64,000 bases of DNA, taken from NCBI RefSeq assembly GCF_001984175.1, contig NZ_MTQP01000055.1, positions 124,001-188,000 of the forward strand, in the 5' to 3' direction. The position numbers and the translations under genes are program-made. This DNA comes from Saccharothrix sp. ALI-22-I. Its GTDB lineage: Bacteria; Actinomycetota; Actinomycetes; Mycobacteriales; Pseudonocardiaceae. Numbering within the stretch: position 1 is the first letter of the stretch; the number at the start of each line of letters is the position of its first letter. The notes under the pieces were generated by a model, which was not told the origin of the DNA, did not search any database, and saw only the letters and a list, made by a program, of their open reading frames with translations. Shown piece after piece: positions 27,656-36,729 of the stretch.

Positions 27656-28678
27656 TCAGTAGGTCACGACCGCGCGGAAGCGGACATCGCCCCTCCCGAC
27701 CTTTTCGACCGCCTGCGCGACCTGTTCCTTCGGGAAGGTCTCGATCATGGGGGTGACCTTGCCCGCGGCGACGATGGCGAGCGCCTCCCTCAGGTACATC
27801 GGGCCGTTGTGGGTGGCACCGATGACCTTGTTCCCCAGCGCGAAGAACGGATAGGCCAAGGCAGGAGGGATGACGAACGGCTCGGCCGGGTCTATGCCGG
27901 CCAGCACGAGTCGTCCACCGACCCGCAAGCCCTGTAGGGAGTCCGCAGCGGCCGGGTGCGAGCTGCTGGTCGACACGATGACATCGGCACCGCCGACCTC
28001 GCGTAACTGCTCGCCGCCGGCGACCACGATGTCGGCACCCAAGCTCCGGGCAACGTCGTGCTTTTCGGGCGAGCTGGTGATGGCGACGGTCTCGAATCCG
28101 CATGCCCGGGAGAACTGCAACGCCAGGTGGCCGAGACCACCGATACCGAGCACGGCCACCCGCTCGTGGGGCTTGGGTTCGGCCGAACGGAGCGCGGACC
28201 AGCTCGTGTAACCGGCGCAGAGCACCGGAGCCGCCAGCTCGGCTGACAGTCCATCCGGGATGAGCACGGTCTCGGCGGCGGCCACGACCATGTACTCGGC
28301 ATGCCCGCCCTGCGCGGTGAACCCGGTCGACGTCGGCGAAGCGCACAGGAAGGCAGCCGTGCCCGACAGCGGCCGGTCGAGCAGGCAATAGTCGCAACGG
28401 CCGCAAGTCCCTCGAACCCAGGTGGTGCCCACCCGGTCGCCGACCCTGCGGGAGGTGACCCCGGGACCGAGCTCGACAACCTCACCCACCGGCTCGTGCC
28501 CAGTGATGGCGGGGGTGATCGCGGGGAATCCGATGACACCCCTGGTCGCCCACACGTCGTTCACGCAGACCCCGCACGCCCGCACTCTGATCAGCACGTC
28601 GCCAGGGCCCGGCCGCGGCGTCGGGACTTCACGGAGCTCCCACGAAGCGTTGATCTCCGGAATAACAGCTGCCTTCAT
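27656..28678 (-). CDS. Zinc-dependent alcohol dehydrogenase (MDR family)
   Basis: 340 residues. Catalytic-zinc residues appear in ACGVCVNDVW and GHEPVGEV; structural-zinc cysteines are in CGRCDYC plus a later Cys; the NAD(P) fold reads VLGIGGLGHLALQFSR. The protein resembles AdhP/cinnamyl-alcohol-type dehydrogenases. It could oxidise or reduce an intermediate of the sugar or aromatic branch. It is co-directional with the C-methyltransferase gene and divergent from the UDP-glucose dehydrogenase gene, and has an AAGGTGA site before its ATG. The exact role is not deducible. Confidence 0.88.
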   Translation of the reverse strand: MKAAVIPEINASWELREVPTPRPGPGDVLIRVRACGVCVNDVWATRGVIGFPAITPAITGHEPVGEVVELGPGVTSRRVGDRVGTTWVRGTCGRCDYCLLDRPLSGTAAFLCASPTSTGFTAQGGHAEYMVVAAAETVLIPDGLSAELAAPVLCAGYTSWSALRSAEPKPHERVAVLGIGGLGHLALQFSRACGFETVAITSSPEKHDVARSLGADIVVAGGEQLREVGGADVIVSTSSSHPAAADSLQGLRVGGRLVLAGIDPAEPFVIPPALAYPFFALGNKVIGATHNGPMYLREALAIVAAGKVTPMIETFPKEQVAQAVEKVGRGDVRFRAVVTY

Positions 28679-29031
28679 GACATCACCTTCGTGACGATGT
28701 TCCGGTTCGATTCCACATGCAGCCGAGCAATTTCTCCCGATCCAGCAATCGCATCATCTGTCATTCGGGCCGGTGTGACATCTCCTGGGTTGCGGTGTTC
28801 GAACGGGATTTCGACAGCTTTTCCGGCACGCAATCCAGGAGATGCGGGACCATCCGGCCGACTGTGACGATGCCAGGTAAGAGGTGGTGTGGACAAGTTT
28901 CGGCTGTGCACCGGATCGTGCGAGGGTGCGGTTTCACCCGAACCAAGGGGTGCCGAGGCCCGTTCTGAGAATGGCTGTTCGATTCTGCTTCTGTCGCATA
29001 CCAGGGCCTGTTCTGGATCGGAACCGAGGAG
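28679..29031. promoter_or_regulatory. Divergent promoter region, alcohol dehydrogenase / UDP-glucose dehydrogenase
   Basis: 353 bp with no coding sequence I can support. Being between two divergent genes, it should hold promoters for both strands. I could not identify a convincing operator or sigma-70-like pair by eye. Confidence 0.4.
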
Positions 29032-30441
29032 ATGATCGCCGTGGGTGTCAAGGCTGGAGATCGCGGGGAGGTGCCTGGCGGGAGTGGAGCGCGGATGCCC
29101 CTTCTGTCCGAAGGCCGAGATCTCCGGGTAGCGGTAATTGGCCTGGGCTACGTCGGTTCGTGTTTCGCCGCGGACTTGGCTGCTCGTGGTTTGGATGTGG
29201 TCGGTGTGGATACGAATCCGCGCCTTGTCGAGGAATTCAACACCGGTCATTGCCGGCTGGAGGAGGAAGGGCTCGCCGAACTGGTGGCCGATGGAGTGGC
29301 TGCCGGCCGGTTGCGGGCTACGACTGACTATGCCCTGGTGAGGGACGTCGACGTGGTGCTGATTACGGTGGGTACGCCGGTCCGCGAGGATGGTTCGCTC
29401 GCCGATGAACAGCTGCACGGTGCGTGTTCGGAGTTGAGCAACCATATTCGCCCAGGCCAGTTGCTGGTGTTGAAGAGCACCGTGCCGCCGGGGACCACTC
29501 GGGGTCTGGTGTTGCCGTTGTTGCAAGGTGGCGGGCTCGTCGGTGGGGTCGATTTCGGCCTGGCGTTCACTCCGGAACGACTGGCGGAGGGCGCGGCCTT
29601 GGCCGAGTTGCGGTCGTTCCCGATCGTGGTCGGCGGTCTGGACGACGGCAGTGCGCGGGACGCGGCGGAGTTCTGGCGTGCGTCACTGGGGGTCGAGGTC
29701 ATTCTGATGGACACGTTGGAGGCCGCGGAGATCGTGAAACTGGCTGACAACTGGTGGATTGACCTGAACATCGCGCTGGGCAACGAGCTGGCCAAGTTCT
29801 CGGCGTTGTTCGATGTGGACGTGCTGGATGTGATCACCGCCGCGAACTCGATCCCCAAGGGCAAGGGCAAGGTGAACATCCTCTTGCCGAGCGTGGGCGT
29901 GGGCGGGGCGTGCCTGACCAAGGATCCGTGGATGGTGTGGCACTCGGCGCGGGAGCGGGGGCTGGAGATCCTGACCGCGCCCGCGGGCAGGCAGGTCAAC
30001 GCCAGCATGCCGGAGTACACCGCGCAGCTGGCCATCGACGAGTTGACCAAGCTCGGCAAGGACCCGGCCACGTCGAAGGTGGCCGTGCTGGGGTTGGCGT
30101 TCAAGAACAACACCGGGGACCTGCGGGCCACGCCGACCGTAGGGGCGGTGGCATCACTGGCAGGCGCGTGTGCCGAGGTAAGCATCTACGACCCGTTGGT
30201 GGACGCGGGCGAAGCACGCAAGTTGTTCGGCCGGGCGCAGGCGGCGAGCGTACATGATGCGGTGGCGGGGGCGGACTGTGTCGCGGTACTGGCGTTGCAC
30301 CGGGAATTCGAGGATCTCGATTTCGCGGCGCTGCCGGTGGCGCCGGGATGTCTGATCCTGGACGGCCGGGCGTACTACTCCCGCGAGACGATCGCCTCGC
30401 TGCGGGCGCTGGGCTACCACTATCGGGGCGTCGGGCGATGA
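29032..30441 (+). CDS. UDP-glucose/nucleotide-sugar dehydrogenase
   Basis: 469 residues. NAD fold: VAVIGLGYVGSCFAADLAAR. The family block LITVGTPVREDGSL, catalytic lysine region AAEIVKLADNWW and catalytic cysteine in VGVGGACLTKDPW (near residue 291) are all present. The C-terminal domain starts at VAVLGLAFKNNTGDLRATPT. The sequence is closer to the WecC/UDP-ManNAc-dehydrogenase style branch than to Ugd, but with the decarboxylase next to it, oxidation of UDP-glucose to UDP-glucuronate is the expected step (as MdpA1/CalS8-type enzymes). Start: the ATG abuts GAGGAG; the GTG at 29041 has better spacing and may be the true start, and a later ATG at 29095 is also possible. The stop overlaps the next start as ATGA. 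Confidence 0.88.
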   Translation: MIAVGVKAGDRGEVPGGSGARMPLLSEGRDLRVAVIGLGYVGSCFAADLAARGLDVVGVDTNPRLVEEFNTGHCRLEEEGLAELVADGVAAGRLRATTDYALVRDVDVVLITVGTPVREDGSLADEQLHGACSELSNHIRPGQLLVLKSTVPPGTTRGLVLPLLQGGGLVGGVDFGLAFTPERLAEGAALAELRSFPIVVGGLDDGSARDAAEFWRASLGVEVILMDTLEAAEIVKLADNWWIDLNIALGNELAKFSALFDVDVLDVITAANSIPKGKGKVNILLPSVGVGGACLTKDPWMVWHSARERGLEILTAPAGRQVNASMPEYTAQLAIDELTKLGKDPATSKVAVLGLAFKNNTGDLRATPTVGAVASLAGACAEVSIYDPLVDAGEARKLFGRAQAASVHDAVAGADCVAVLALHREFEDLDFAALPVAPGCLILDGRAYYSRETIASLRALGYHYRGVGR

Positions 30442-31430
30442 GCGCGTCCCGGGTCGTGGTCACCGGTGGCGGCGGCTTCATCGGCAGTCACCTTGTGGAG
30501 CGGCTGATTGCCCGAGGCGACGAGGTGACCGTCTTCGACGGGACGTCGTCGCCACCACACCAGAAAATCGCCCTTCAGCATGCCCGCTACATCCAAGGTG
30601 ACGTCCTGGACGCCGCCGCGCTGCGGCGTGCCATCACCAAGGGCGTGGACATGGTGTTCCACCTTGCCGCCGTGGTCGGCGTCGACCAGTACCTCGCGCG
30701 GCCGCTGGAAGTCATCGACGTCAACGTCACCGGCACCCGTAACGTGCTCGACCTGGCCAGTGAGGTCGGCGCCAAGGTCGTGGTGACAAGCACCAGCGAG
30801 GTGTTCGGCAAGAACCCATCCGTGCCCTGGCGCGAGGACGACGACCGCGTGCTCGGCTCCACCGCCGCGGACCGCTGGGCCTATTCCTCCAGCAAGGCCC
30901 TCGCCGAGCACATCACGTTCGGGTTCGTGCGACAACGCCGCTTGCAAGCGACCATTGTCCGTTACTTCAACGTGTACGGCGGCGGTCAACGCCCAGGCTT
31001 CCTCGTCAGCCGCTCGGTTCATCGGGCGCTGAACGGGCGCCCGCTGATCGTCTACGACACAGGCAAGCAGACTCGGAGCTTCACCTTCGTCCAGGACGCC
31101 ATCAGCGCGACCCTGCTCGCCGCCGACCACCCCGCCGCCGTCGGCGAGGCGTTCAATGTCGGAAGCATGACCGAGACCACCATCGGTGACACGGTCAGGC
31201 TCATCGCCGAGCTCGCCGGGCCCCAGCAAGTTCCGATCACGTACGTCGACACCCAAGCCACACTCGGGCAGTCCTATGAGGACCTCAGCCGCCGCATCCC
31301 GGACAACTCCAAAGCCCGCGCGCTTCTCGGCTGGAGACCCACCACCACCCTCAAAGACGGGCTCGCCCAGACCATCGCATGGGCCCGCGACAACCCCTGG
31401 TGGCTCGCCCTGCCCGACAGTGGTGCGTAA
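30438..31430 (+). CDS. NAD-dependent SDR, UDP-glucuronate decarboxylase/epimerase-like
   Basis: 330 residues of the extended SDR family. Motifs: VVVTGGGGFIGSHLVERL (NAD), VFHLAAVVGVDQY, STSEVFGKNP and the catalytic YSSSK preceded by serine/threonine; RYFNVYGGGQRPG and a substrate-side RSFTFVQDAI follow. UDP-glucuronate decarboxylases share these features, and the coupling by ATGA to the dehydrogenase gene argues that it makes UDP-xylose or its 4-keto precursor, the pentose entry point of madurosamine-type sugars. A plain 4-epimerase is the alternative. The frame is open upstream to 30348 but the coupled ATG is chosen. Confidence 0.85.
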   Translation: MSASRVVVTGGGGFIGSHLVERLIARGDEVTVFDGTSSPPHQKIALQHARYIQGDVLDAAALRRAITKGVDMVFHLAAVVGVDQYLARPLEVIDVNVTGTRNVLDLASEVGAKVVVTSTSEVFGKNPSVPWREDDDRVLGSTAADRWAYSSSKALAEHITFGFVRQRRLQATIVRYFNVYGGGQRPGFLVSRSVHRALNGRPLIVYDTGKQTRSFTFVQDAISATLLAADHPAAVGEAFNVGSMTETTIGDTVRLIAELAGPQQVPITYVDTQATLGQSYEDLSRRIPDNSKARALLGWRPTTTLKDGLAQTIAWARDNPWWLALPDSGA

Positions 31431-31476
31431 GACCGCCGTCGCCTGACAAGCACGATGTGGGCGTTCGAACCCTCGT

Positions 31477-31542
31477 CCGGTCACGATTTCAGACCGGCCA
31501 GGAGACATGGCCTCCGGCCCGCGCACGACGCGGCCGGAGGCC
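31477..31542. terminator. Tandem hairpins after the pentose-synthesis pair
   Basis: The first hairpin (31477-31497) has arms CCGGTC/GACCGG. The second, stronger one (31509-31542) has 11-bp arms GGCCTCCGGCC/GGCCGGAGGCC with a 12-base loop. They lie between the plus-strand decarboxylase stop and the minus-strand reductase stop, so a bidirectional terminator is likely. Confidence 0.7.
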
Positions 31543-31578
31543 GTATCGTGCGCGGGCCCGACAGCGTGCCGGTTTCGG

Positions 31579-32160
31579 TCAGCGGCGTACTTGGTAGCGC
31601 AGGTGGAGGACGCGGTTGCCTTGGATGGTGACGTCGGGGTCTTCCAGGAGGTGTTGCGCGTTGACTGTGCCGAAGTAGCGTTTGCCGGTTCCGAACACGA
31701 CGGGGACGACGTCCATGCGTACTTCGTCGACGAGGCCGGCGGCGAGTATCTGGCCGCCGACGTTGCCTGCGGCGACTTCGACGAGGCGGTCTCCGGCGAG
31801 TTGTTGTGCTGTGGCGACGGCTGCTTCGATGCCGTTGATGAAGTGGAATGGTGCTTCGGGGTCCCAGCCGTCGGGCTGGGGGCGGTGGGTGACGACGACG
31901 ACGTGGTCCATTCCGCCGGGGGGTTTGCCGTCCCAGCCGTCGGTCATGTCGAAGACGTGGCGGCCGACGATGGTGACGCCGATCTGGTCCCAGTAGGCGC
32001 GGGTGTAGTCGTAGGAGGTTTGTGAGACTTTGACCGCGCCGGTGTCGTCCAGTGAGAACTCGCCGTTGGACAGCCAGTCGAACAGCGGCCCGGGCTGGTC
32101 GTTGTCGTCGGCGACGAAGCCGTCCACTGACACCGAGCTGTACATGACCACCTTGCCCAC
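31579..32160 (-). CDS. RibD/DHFR-like reductase family protein
   Basis: 193 residues beginning GKVVMYSSVSVDGFVADDND, the classic start of the RibD C-terminal (dihydrofolate-reductase-like) family, with GRHVFDMTDGW, VVVTHRP and a C-terminal LVDEVRMDVVPVVFGTGKR. These proteins bind NADPH and are common in actinomycetes, often with unknown substrates. The GTG start has GAGGAG 8 bp upstream. It is isolated between hairpins and the condensation gene and may not belong to the pathway. Confidence 0.85.
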   Translation of the reverse strand: MGKVVMYSSVSVDGFVADDNDQPGPLFDWLSNGEFSLDDTGAVKVSQTSYDYTRAYWDQIGVTIVGRHVFDMTDGWDGKPPGGMDHVVVVTHRPQPDGWDPEAPFHFINGIEAAVATAQQLAGDRLVEVAAGNVGGQILAAGLVDEVRMDVVPVVFGTGKRYFGTVNAQHLLEDPDVTIQGNRVLHLRYQVRR

Positions 32161-32327
32161 GGGCTTCTCCTCTGCTGCTTGCTTGGAGTGGGTGCGCCGA
32201 CCCTAGCGTGCGGTGAGCAGCCGTTCTTGTAAGAAATCAATCAGCGTGGGAGATGGCCGTAAGAAGGAACCCGGGCCGCGAGGCGGCCCGGGTTCTGGTG
32301 CGGGTGTCCAGGGTCAGGGGGTGCCGT

Positions 32328-33731
32328 CTACTGCCCACCGGTCCTGCCCGGCAACGCTGAATCCGGGGCCTTGAGCGCGGCGCGCAGCAACTCCCGGTAC
32401 TCGTCGACCATCGCGACGATGGTCGACTGATCGAAATCAAGGCTGTTGAACTTCACCAGGCCCGCCACGTTCCCGGCCTGGTCGAGGTCCAAGTCCCAGA
32501 GGCTGCCGTCCGGGAGCTCGGAGGTGTCGACGGACGAGACCAGGCTCCGCCGCAGTGCCGTGTAGCGGATGTCGCCGACGCCCTCCGCCGCCGGTTCCGG
32601 AGGGAACTGGGAGAGCTGGAACGTGGTGACGACGCTGTCGGCGTCCACGGTCGGACCGCGCATCATCTCCACTTCGGACTGACCGATGATCTCGTTGAAC
32701 GGCAGCTCGTAGGAGTACGCCTCGAGCAACGCGGCCCGGGTCCGGTGCACCAGGTCGGCGAAGGTCGCACAACCGGACAGGTCGGTCCGGATCGGCAGGA
32801 AGTTGAACAACGCTCCCACTGTGTGGTCGAAACCTGGATCGGTACGCCCGGACGTGATGATCGGCGAGACGATGTCACGCACGCCCGTCCTGCGGTGCAG
32901 CAACAGGGTGAAACAGGCATAAAGAACCATGAACGACGAGCTGTTCAGCGACCTGGCCAGCGAAGCGCTGGCGCCGGCCAGCTCCCGGTCGATCATGAAC
33001 CGGTACACCGAGTAGACCGGCGGGACGTCCGGGCGCCGGGGCCGGTCGGTGGGAAGGGTGAGCATGTGCCCGCCCGCCAGCGCGGACTGCCAGTACTCGC
33101 GCGCGATCGCCGCGCGTTTGGTGCGGCCGACCTGCCGCTGCCAGTCGGCGTACTCGCGGTACTGGCGCATGACCGGCAGCTCGGGTGCGGGCAGCCCGCG
33201 CCGGGTCGCGTAGCAGATGGCGAAGTCGCGCATGATCACATGCATCGACCAGCCGTCACTGACCAAGTGGTTGGCGACCAGCACGAGCACCGCGTCATCG
33301 TCGTCGAACCGTCCCAGCGTGGCTCGCAGCAACGGCGTTTCCGTGGCGGCGAGCCTGCCGTTCCGGTCGACCTCGTTGAGGAACTCGTGCGCCCGGTGCC
33401 CGCGGTCGGCCTGCTCCGCTGGCGACTGAAGGTCGACAACCGTGAGGGGCACCGGACCCGGCGGGTGGACGCAGGCATGAGGAGCGTCAGCGTCCCTGAT
33501 GATGGTGGTACGGAGCACCTCGTGCCGCGCGACGACATCGTCCAGCGCGAGGTGCACGTTCGCCATGTCCAACCGCCCGTGAACGCGCCAACCGGCCGAG
33601 ACGATCATCCTCGGGCCGAAGACGCCGACATCATCGCCCCGGTCGAAGGCGTACAGGAATTCCTCGCTGACCGAGAGTGGACGGCGGGTCGTTCCGTCAC
33701 TGATGCTCGGAACTTGCTGTTCGGTGGTCAT
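32328..33731 (-). CDS. Free-standing NRPS condensation enzyme (SgcC5-like role)
   Basis: 467 residues, a complete condensation-domain fold with no other domain. The active-site motif reads NHLVSDGWS: the second, catalytic histidine and the DG are kept while the first histidine is asparagine. Other blocks: RHEVLRTTI near the N-terminus, YWQSALAGG, VGALFNFLPIRTDLS and LPFNEIIG. In C-1027 the stand-alone condensation enzyme SgcC5 joins the PCP-bound aryl amino acid to the enediyne core by an ester; this gene is the best candidate for such a joining or release step, since the NRPS lacks a thioesterase. The frame extends upstream to 34088, but protein-like sequence begins at the ATG at 33731 (MTTEQQ). 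33732-33990 contains nothing recognisable. Confidence 0.85.
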   Translation of the reverse strand: MTTEQQVPSISDGTTRRPLSVSEEFLYAFDRGDDVGVFGPRMIVSAGWRVHGRLDMANVHLALDDVVARHEVLRTTIIRDADAPHACVHPPGPVPLTVVDLQSPAEQADRGHRAHEFLNEVDRNGRLAATETPLLRATLGRFDDDDAVLVLVANHLVSDGWSMHVIMRDFAICYATRRGLPAPELPVMRQYREYADWQRQVGRTKRAAIAREYWQSALAGGHMLTLPTDRPRRPDVPPVYSVYRFMIDRELAGASASLARSLNSSSFMVLYACFTLLLHRRTGVRDIVSPIITSGRTDPGFDHTVGALFNFLPIRTDLSGCATFADLVHRTRAALLEAYSYELPFNEIIGQSEVEMMRGPTVDADSVVTTFQLSQFPPEPAAEGVGDIRYTALRRSLVSSVDTSELPDGSLWDLDLDQAGNVAGLVKFNSLDFDQSTIVAMVDEYRELLRAALKAPDSALPGRTGGQ

Positions 33732-33990
33732 TTGCCGCCATCCGTTCCGGCAGTCGCCATGGTGCCGTCCGCCTCGCCGGGCCCAGTCGTCATCTCGTCC
33801 GGGAGTTCCGCAGGGCTGAGGTACATGTGAACTCGCTTCCTCTGTGGCTCGCGAATCTCCATGGCGCGTGAAGCACGACCTACGCGGCAGTCGCTGTCGG
33901 GGAGGTCCGCCGCAGGAATGGTCTCGGACCCCCGCGGCGGAACACATCTCCTGAACTGCTCCGCTCACGGGCGAGGCCCGGCCACCACCA

Positions 33991-35274
33991 TCACGGGCTC
34001 TTGCTCCCGCTGCCGATCGGCGATCCGGCCGGGGCCGCGGAGTCCGGCACGCCCGCGTAGTCGGGCAGCTCGATGCCGTTGATCGCACGCCCGACCAGCT
34101 CCATGAACCATTCGCCGGTGAAATCGGGGCCCGGCTCGGCGTCCGGCCCGGGGATGTCGCGGCTGCGGGCGTTCAACCGGCCGATCTCCTGGTTGGCCTC
34201 GACGAACGGGCGCATTCGCGCCTCGTAGCGGGCGAACCCGGCGTCCGGGTCCCATCCGGCGGCGGCCAGCTCTCCGGCCAGCACGTAGGCACCGACCAGG
34301 GCCAGCCCGGTGCCCTGCCCGGACATCGGCGACGAGCTGAACGCCGCGTCCCCGAGCAGCCCCACCCGTCCGCTCGACCAGCGGTCCATCACCACCTGGG
34401 CGACCTGGTCGAGGTAGAAGTCCGGGGTGTCGTCCAGGTGCGCGAGGATCTTCGGGGTCAACCAGCCCAGGCCCGCCATCCGCTCACGCAGCAGGCGCTT
34501 CTGTGCCTCGACGTCAAGGTGGTCGACGTCGAAGTCGGCGGAGGCGAAGTAGAACATGGTCATCGCCCGGGTGGCGTCCTGGATGGGCCGCAGGAGCGCC
34601 GAGCGCCCGGAGCCCTGGTCCTGGTACTCGAGCAGCCAGCGGTCCAGCCCGAACTCGTTGGGCACGCTGTAGAAGGCCAGCACGTGCCCGAGGTGGCGGA
34701 GGAACCGCTCATGCGGCCCGAAGACCAGCTCCCGCAGCGCCGAGTGCGGCCCGTCGGCCCCGACCACCAGGTCGAAGCGCCGCCGGTCGCCGCTCGCGAA
34801 GACCACGTCGACCCCGTCCGCGTCCTGGGTGAGCTCCGCGATCCGGTCGCCGAAGACGTACTCGACGTCGTCGCGGGTGTCGTCGTAGAGCACCCGGGAC
34901 AGGTCCCCGCGCAGGATCTCGATGTCCGCGATGAACCCGTCGCCGCCGTCGTCCTCGGCATGGAAGGTCTCCAGCACCTGCCCGTCCGCGTCCACGGTGT
35001 GCGCGCCGGCGGTGTCGGTGCACACCGCGCGGACCGTCGCGTCCAGGCCCATGCGCTCGATGACCTCCTTGGCGACCCCGCGCGCGTCCACCGCCTGCCC
35101 GCCGGGACGCAGCTCGGGGGCCCGCTCCACCACGGTCACCTCGGCTCCCCACCGGTGCAGCCAGTGGGCGAGCGCGGGTCCCGCGATGCTCGCGCCCGCC
35201 ACTAACACCCGGGGACCGCTCGCCCGCGTGCCCTGCTCGCCCGTCCGCTCCTGCTGGGAGTCGTCGTCGCTCAT
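33991..35274 (-). CDS. TetX-like FAD-dependent monooxygenase
   Basis: 427 residues. FAD-binding VLVAGASIAGPALAHWLHRW, then VVERAPELRPGGQAVDARG, the DG motif DLVVGADGPHSALR and the GD motif GRVGLLGDAAFSSSPMSGQG identify a class A flavoprotein hydroxylase of the tetracycline-hydroxylase/PgaE-like branch. It probably hydroxylates an aromatic or polyene intermediate with NADPH. The start at 35274 has GGAGG 6 bp upstream; earlier in-frame starts lack this. It is separated from the upstream MFS gene (which stops at 35406) by about 130 bp, on the same strand. Confidence 0.88.
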   Translation of the reverse strand: MSDDDSQQERTGEQGTRASGPRVLVAGASIAGPALAHWLHRWGAEVTVVERAPELRPGGQAVDARGVAKEVIERMGLDATVRAVCTDTAGAHTVDADGQVLETFHAEDDGGDGFIADIEILRGDLSRVLYDDTRDDVEYVFGDRIAELTQDADGVDVVFASGDRRRFDLVVGADGPHSALRELVFGPHERFLRHLGHVLAFYSVPNEFGLDRWLLEYQDQGSGRSALLRPIQDATRAMTMFYFASADFDVDHLDVEAQKRLLRERMAGLGWLTPKILAHLDDTPDFYLDQVAQVVMDRWSSGRVGLLGDAAFSSSPMSGQGTGLALVGAYVLAGELAAAGWDPDAGFARYEARMRPFVEANQEIGRLNARSRDIPGPDAEPGPDFTGEWFMELVGRAINGIELPDYAGVPDSAAPAGSPIGSGSKSP

Positions 35275-35405
35275 CACTGCCTCCATGTGCTTCCTGCCGC
35301 TGTCGGTGGATCCGGCAGTATCGACCATAGCCCGGCACGAAACTCATCGGTTCGGCCGGATCGCGATGCGCACTCCGGGGGAAGCACGGATCCGGCCAGC
35401 TCGGG

Positions 35406-36725
35406 CTACTTCGGCACTGTGCTGGCCAGCTGGGCGGGTGCCGCGCCGGGGGCGGATGCTGACAGGAACAAGGTGAGTAGCGCGGCTGCCAGCACCGGTA
35501 CGGCGAGAACGACCAGCGCGGCGTCGTGGGAGAACGACTCCAGGAGTACGCCGCTCACCGCGGCACCGATGGCAGCACCGACCTGCCGTGCGGTGTTGAG
35601 CACGCCAGAGGCCGCGCCGGCGTCGTCCACGTGGATGTGACGTAGCGCTTCGGTGGTGGTCGGCGCGATAGCCAGTCCTTGTCCGACGCCGATCGCGATC
35701 AGCGGCCACACGAACGACGAAGCGAAGCCGACGATGCCGACGCCGAACGCCACCAACCCGGCACCAATGAGAAACCGGCCGCCGATCCGGTCGGCGAACC
35801 GCCCGGCCAGGGGCGCGACCGCGCTGAGGGCCACTGTCCACGGCAGCGCGGAAACACCCGACATCAACGGGTTCATGCCCAGTGTGTCCTGTGTGTACAC
35901 GACGTAGGCGAGGAGGAACCCGGCCAGCGAGAACGACAGGACAAGCGTGATCGCCGTGGCGACGCGGTAGTGCCGGTCCTGATAGAGGTCCAGCGGGACC
36001 AGAGGTTCGGGGTGGCGTCGCTCCCACAACAGAAAGGTCGCCACCAGCAGGCCGGACGCCGCGTAGAGCCACGTGGACCCCGACTCCACAAGTGCGTAGA
36101 CGAGAACCAACAGGCCGAGCGTGATCAGCGCCGCGCCCATCGGGTCGAACCGAGAACGGACCCGGTTGCGGACTTCGGGTACGTACCACAACGCCAGAAC
36201 GGCCCCGGCAAGCCCGACGGGAAGGTTGAGCAGGAACACCGACCGCCAACCGAACTCAGTGATCAGCAAGCCGCCGAGGACAGGGCCACTGACGGCCGCG
36301 ACGCCGCCGACCGCCGTGAAAACGCCGAACGCCGCGCCGCGTTGCCGTGGCGGGAAGATGATCGAGATCAACGCCAGGGACTGTGGAACCAGCATCGCCG
36401 CGCCGACGCCTTGACCCGCCCGCGCCGCGATCAGCCAGCCGGCGTTCGGAGCCAGCGCGCAGAGCGCCGACGTGAGCACGAACAGGACGAGGCCGCCGAC
36501 GAACAACTTGCGCGGCCCGACCCGATCGCCCAAACGTCCGAAAAGGACAAGGAGTGCCGCGAACGTGATCAAGTAGGCGTTGATGATCCACAGCACTTCG
36601 TCCAGACCGGAATCGAGGCCGGCCATGATGTCCGGTGCGGCGGTGTTGACGATGGTCGTGTCCAGCAGGACGAGGTAGTTCGCCAAGCACAGGACCAGCA
36701 ATGCCCGCCACGGCCCGGCCCTCAC
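35406..36725 (-). CDS. MFS drug exporter (DHA2-like)
   Basis: 439 residues with about 12-14 hydrophobic helices. Motifs: DTTIVNTAAPDIMAGLDSG in helix 1, ALLVLFGRLGDRVGPRKLF (motif A), GQGVGAAMLVPQSLALISII and GGVAAVSGPVLGGLLITEFG (motif C). This is a second exporter of the same family as the one at 22149. The GTG start lies 4 bp downstream of the stop of the DinB-like gene, so the two are co-translated. A role in efflux of the product or of an intermediate is inferred from context. Confidence 0.88.
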   Translation of the reverse strand: MRAGPWRALLVLCLANYLVLLDTTIVNTAAPDIMAGLDSGLDEVLWIINAYLITFAALLVLFGRLGDRVGPRKLFVGGLVLFVLTSALCALAPNAGWLIAARAGQGVGAAMLVPQSLALISIIFPPRQRGAAFGVFTAVGGVAAVSGPVLGGLLITEFGWRSVFLLNLPVGLAGAVLALWYVPEVRNRVRSRFDPMGAALITLGLLVLVYALVESGSTWLYAASGLLVATFLLWERRHPEPLVPLDLYQDRHYRVATAITLVLSFSLAGFLLAYVVYTQDTLGMNPLMSGVSALPWTVALSAVAPLAGRFADRIGGRFLIGAGLVAFGVGIVGFASSFVWPLIAIGVGQGLAIAPTTTEALRHIHVDDAGAASGVLNTARQVGAAIGAAVSGVLLESFSHDAALVVLAVPVLAAALLTLFLSASAPGAAPAQLASTVPK

Positions 36726-36729
36726 CGGA

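Noticed and set aside
31455-31490. GTTCGAACC sequence resembling a tRNA T-loop after the decarboxylase gene
   Set aside because: The flanking bases do not form a T-stem or acceptor stem, and no D-arm or anticodon arm lies upstream. It is better explained by the adjacent terminator hairpins.
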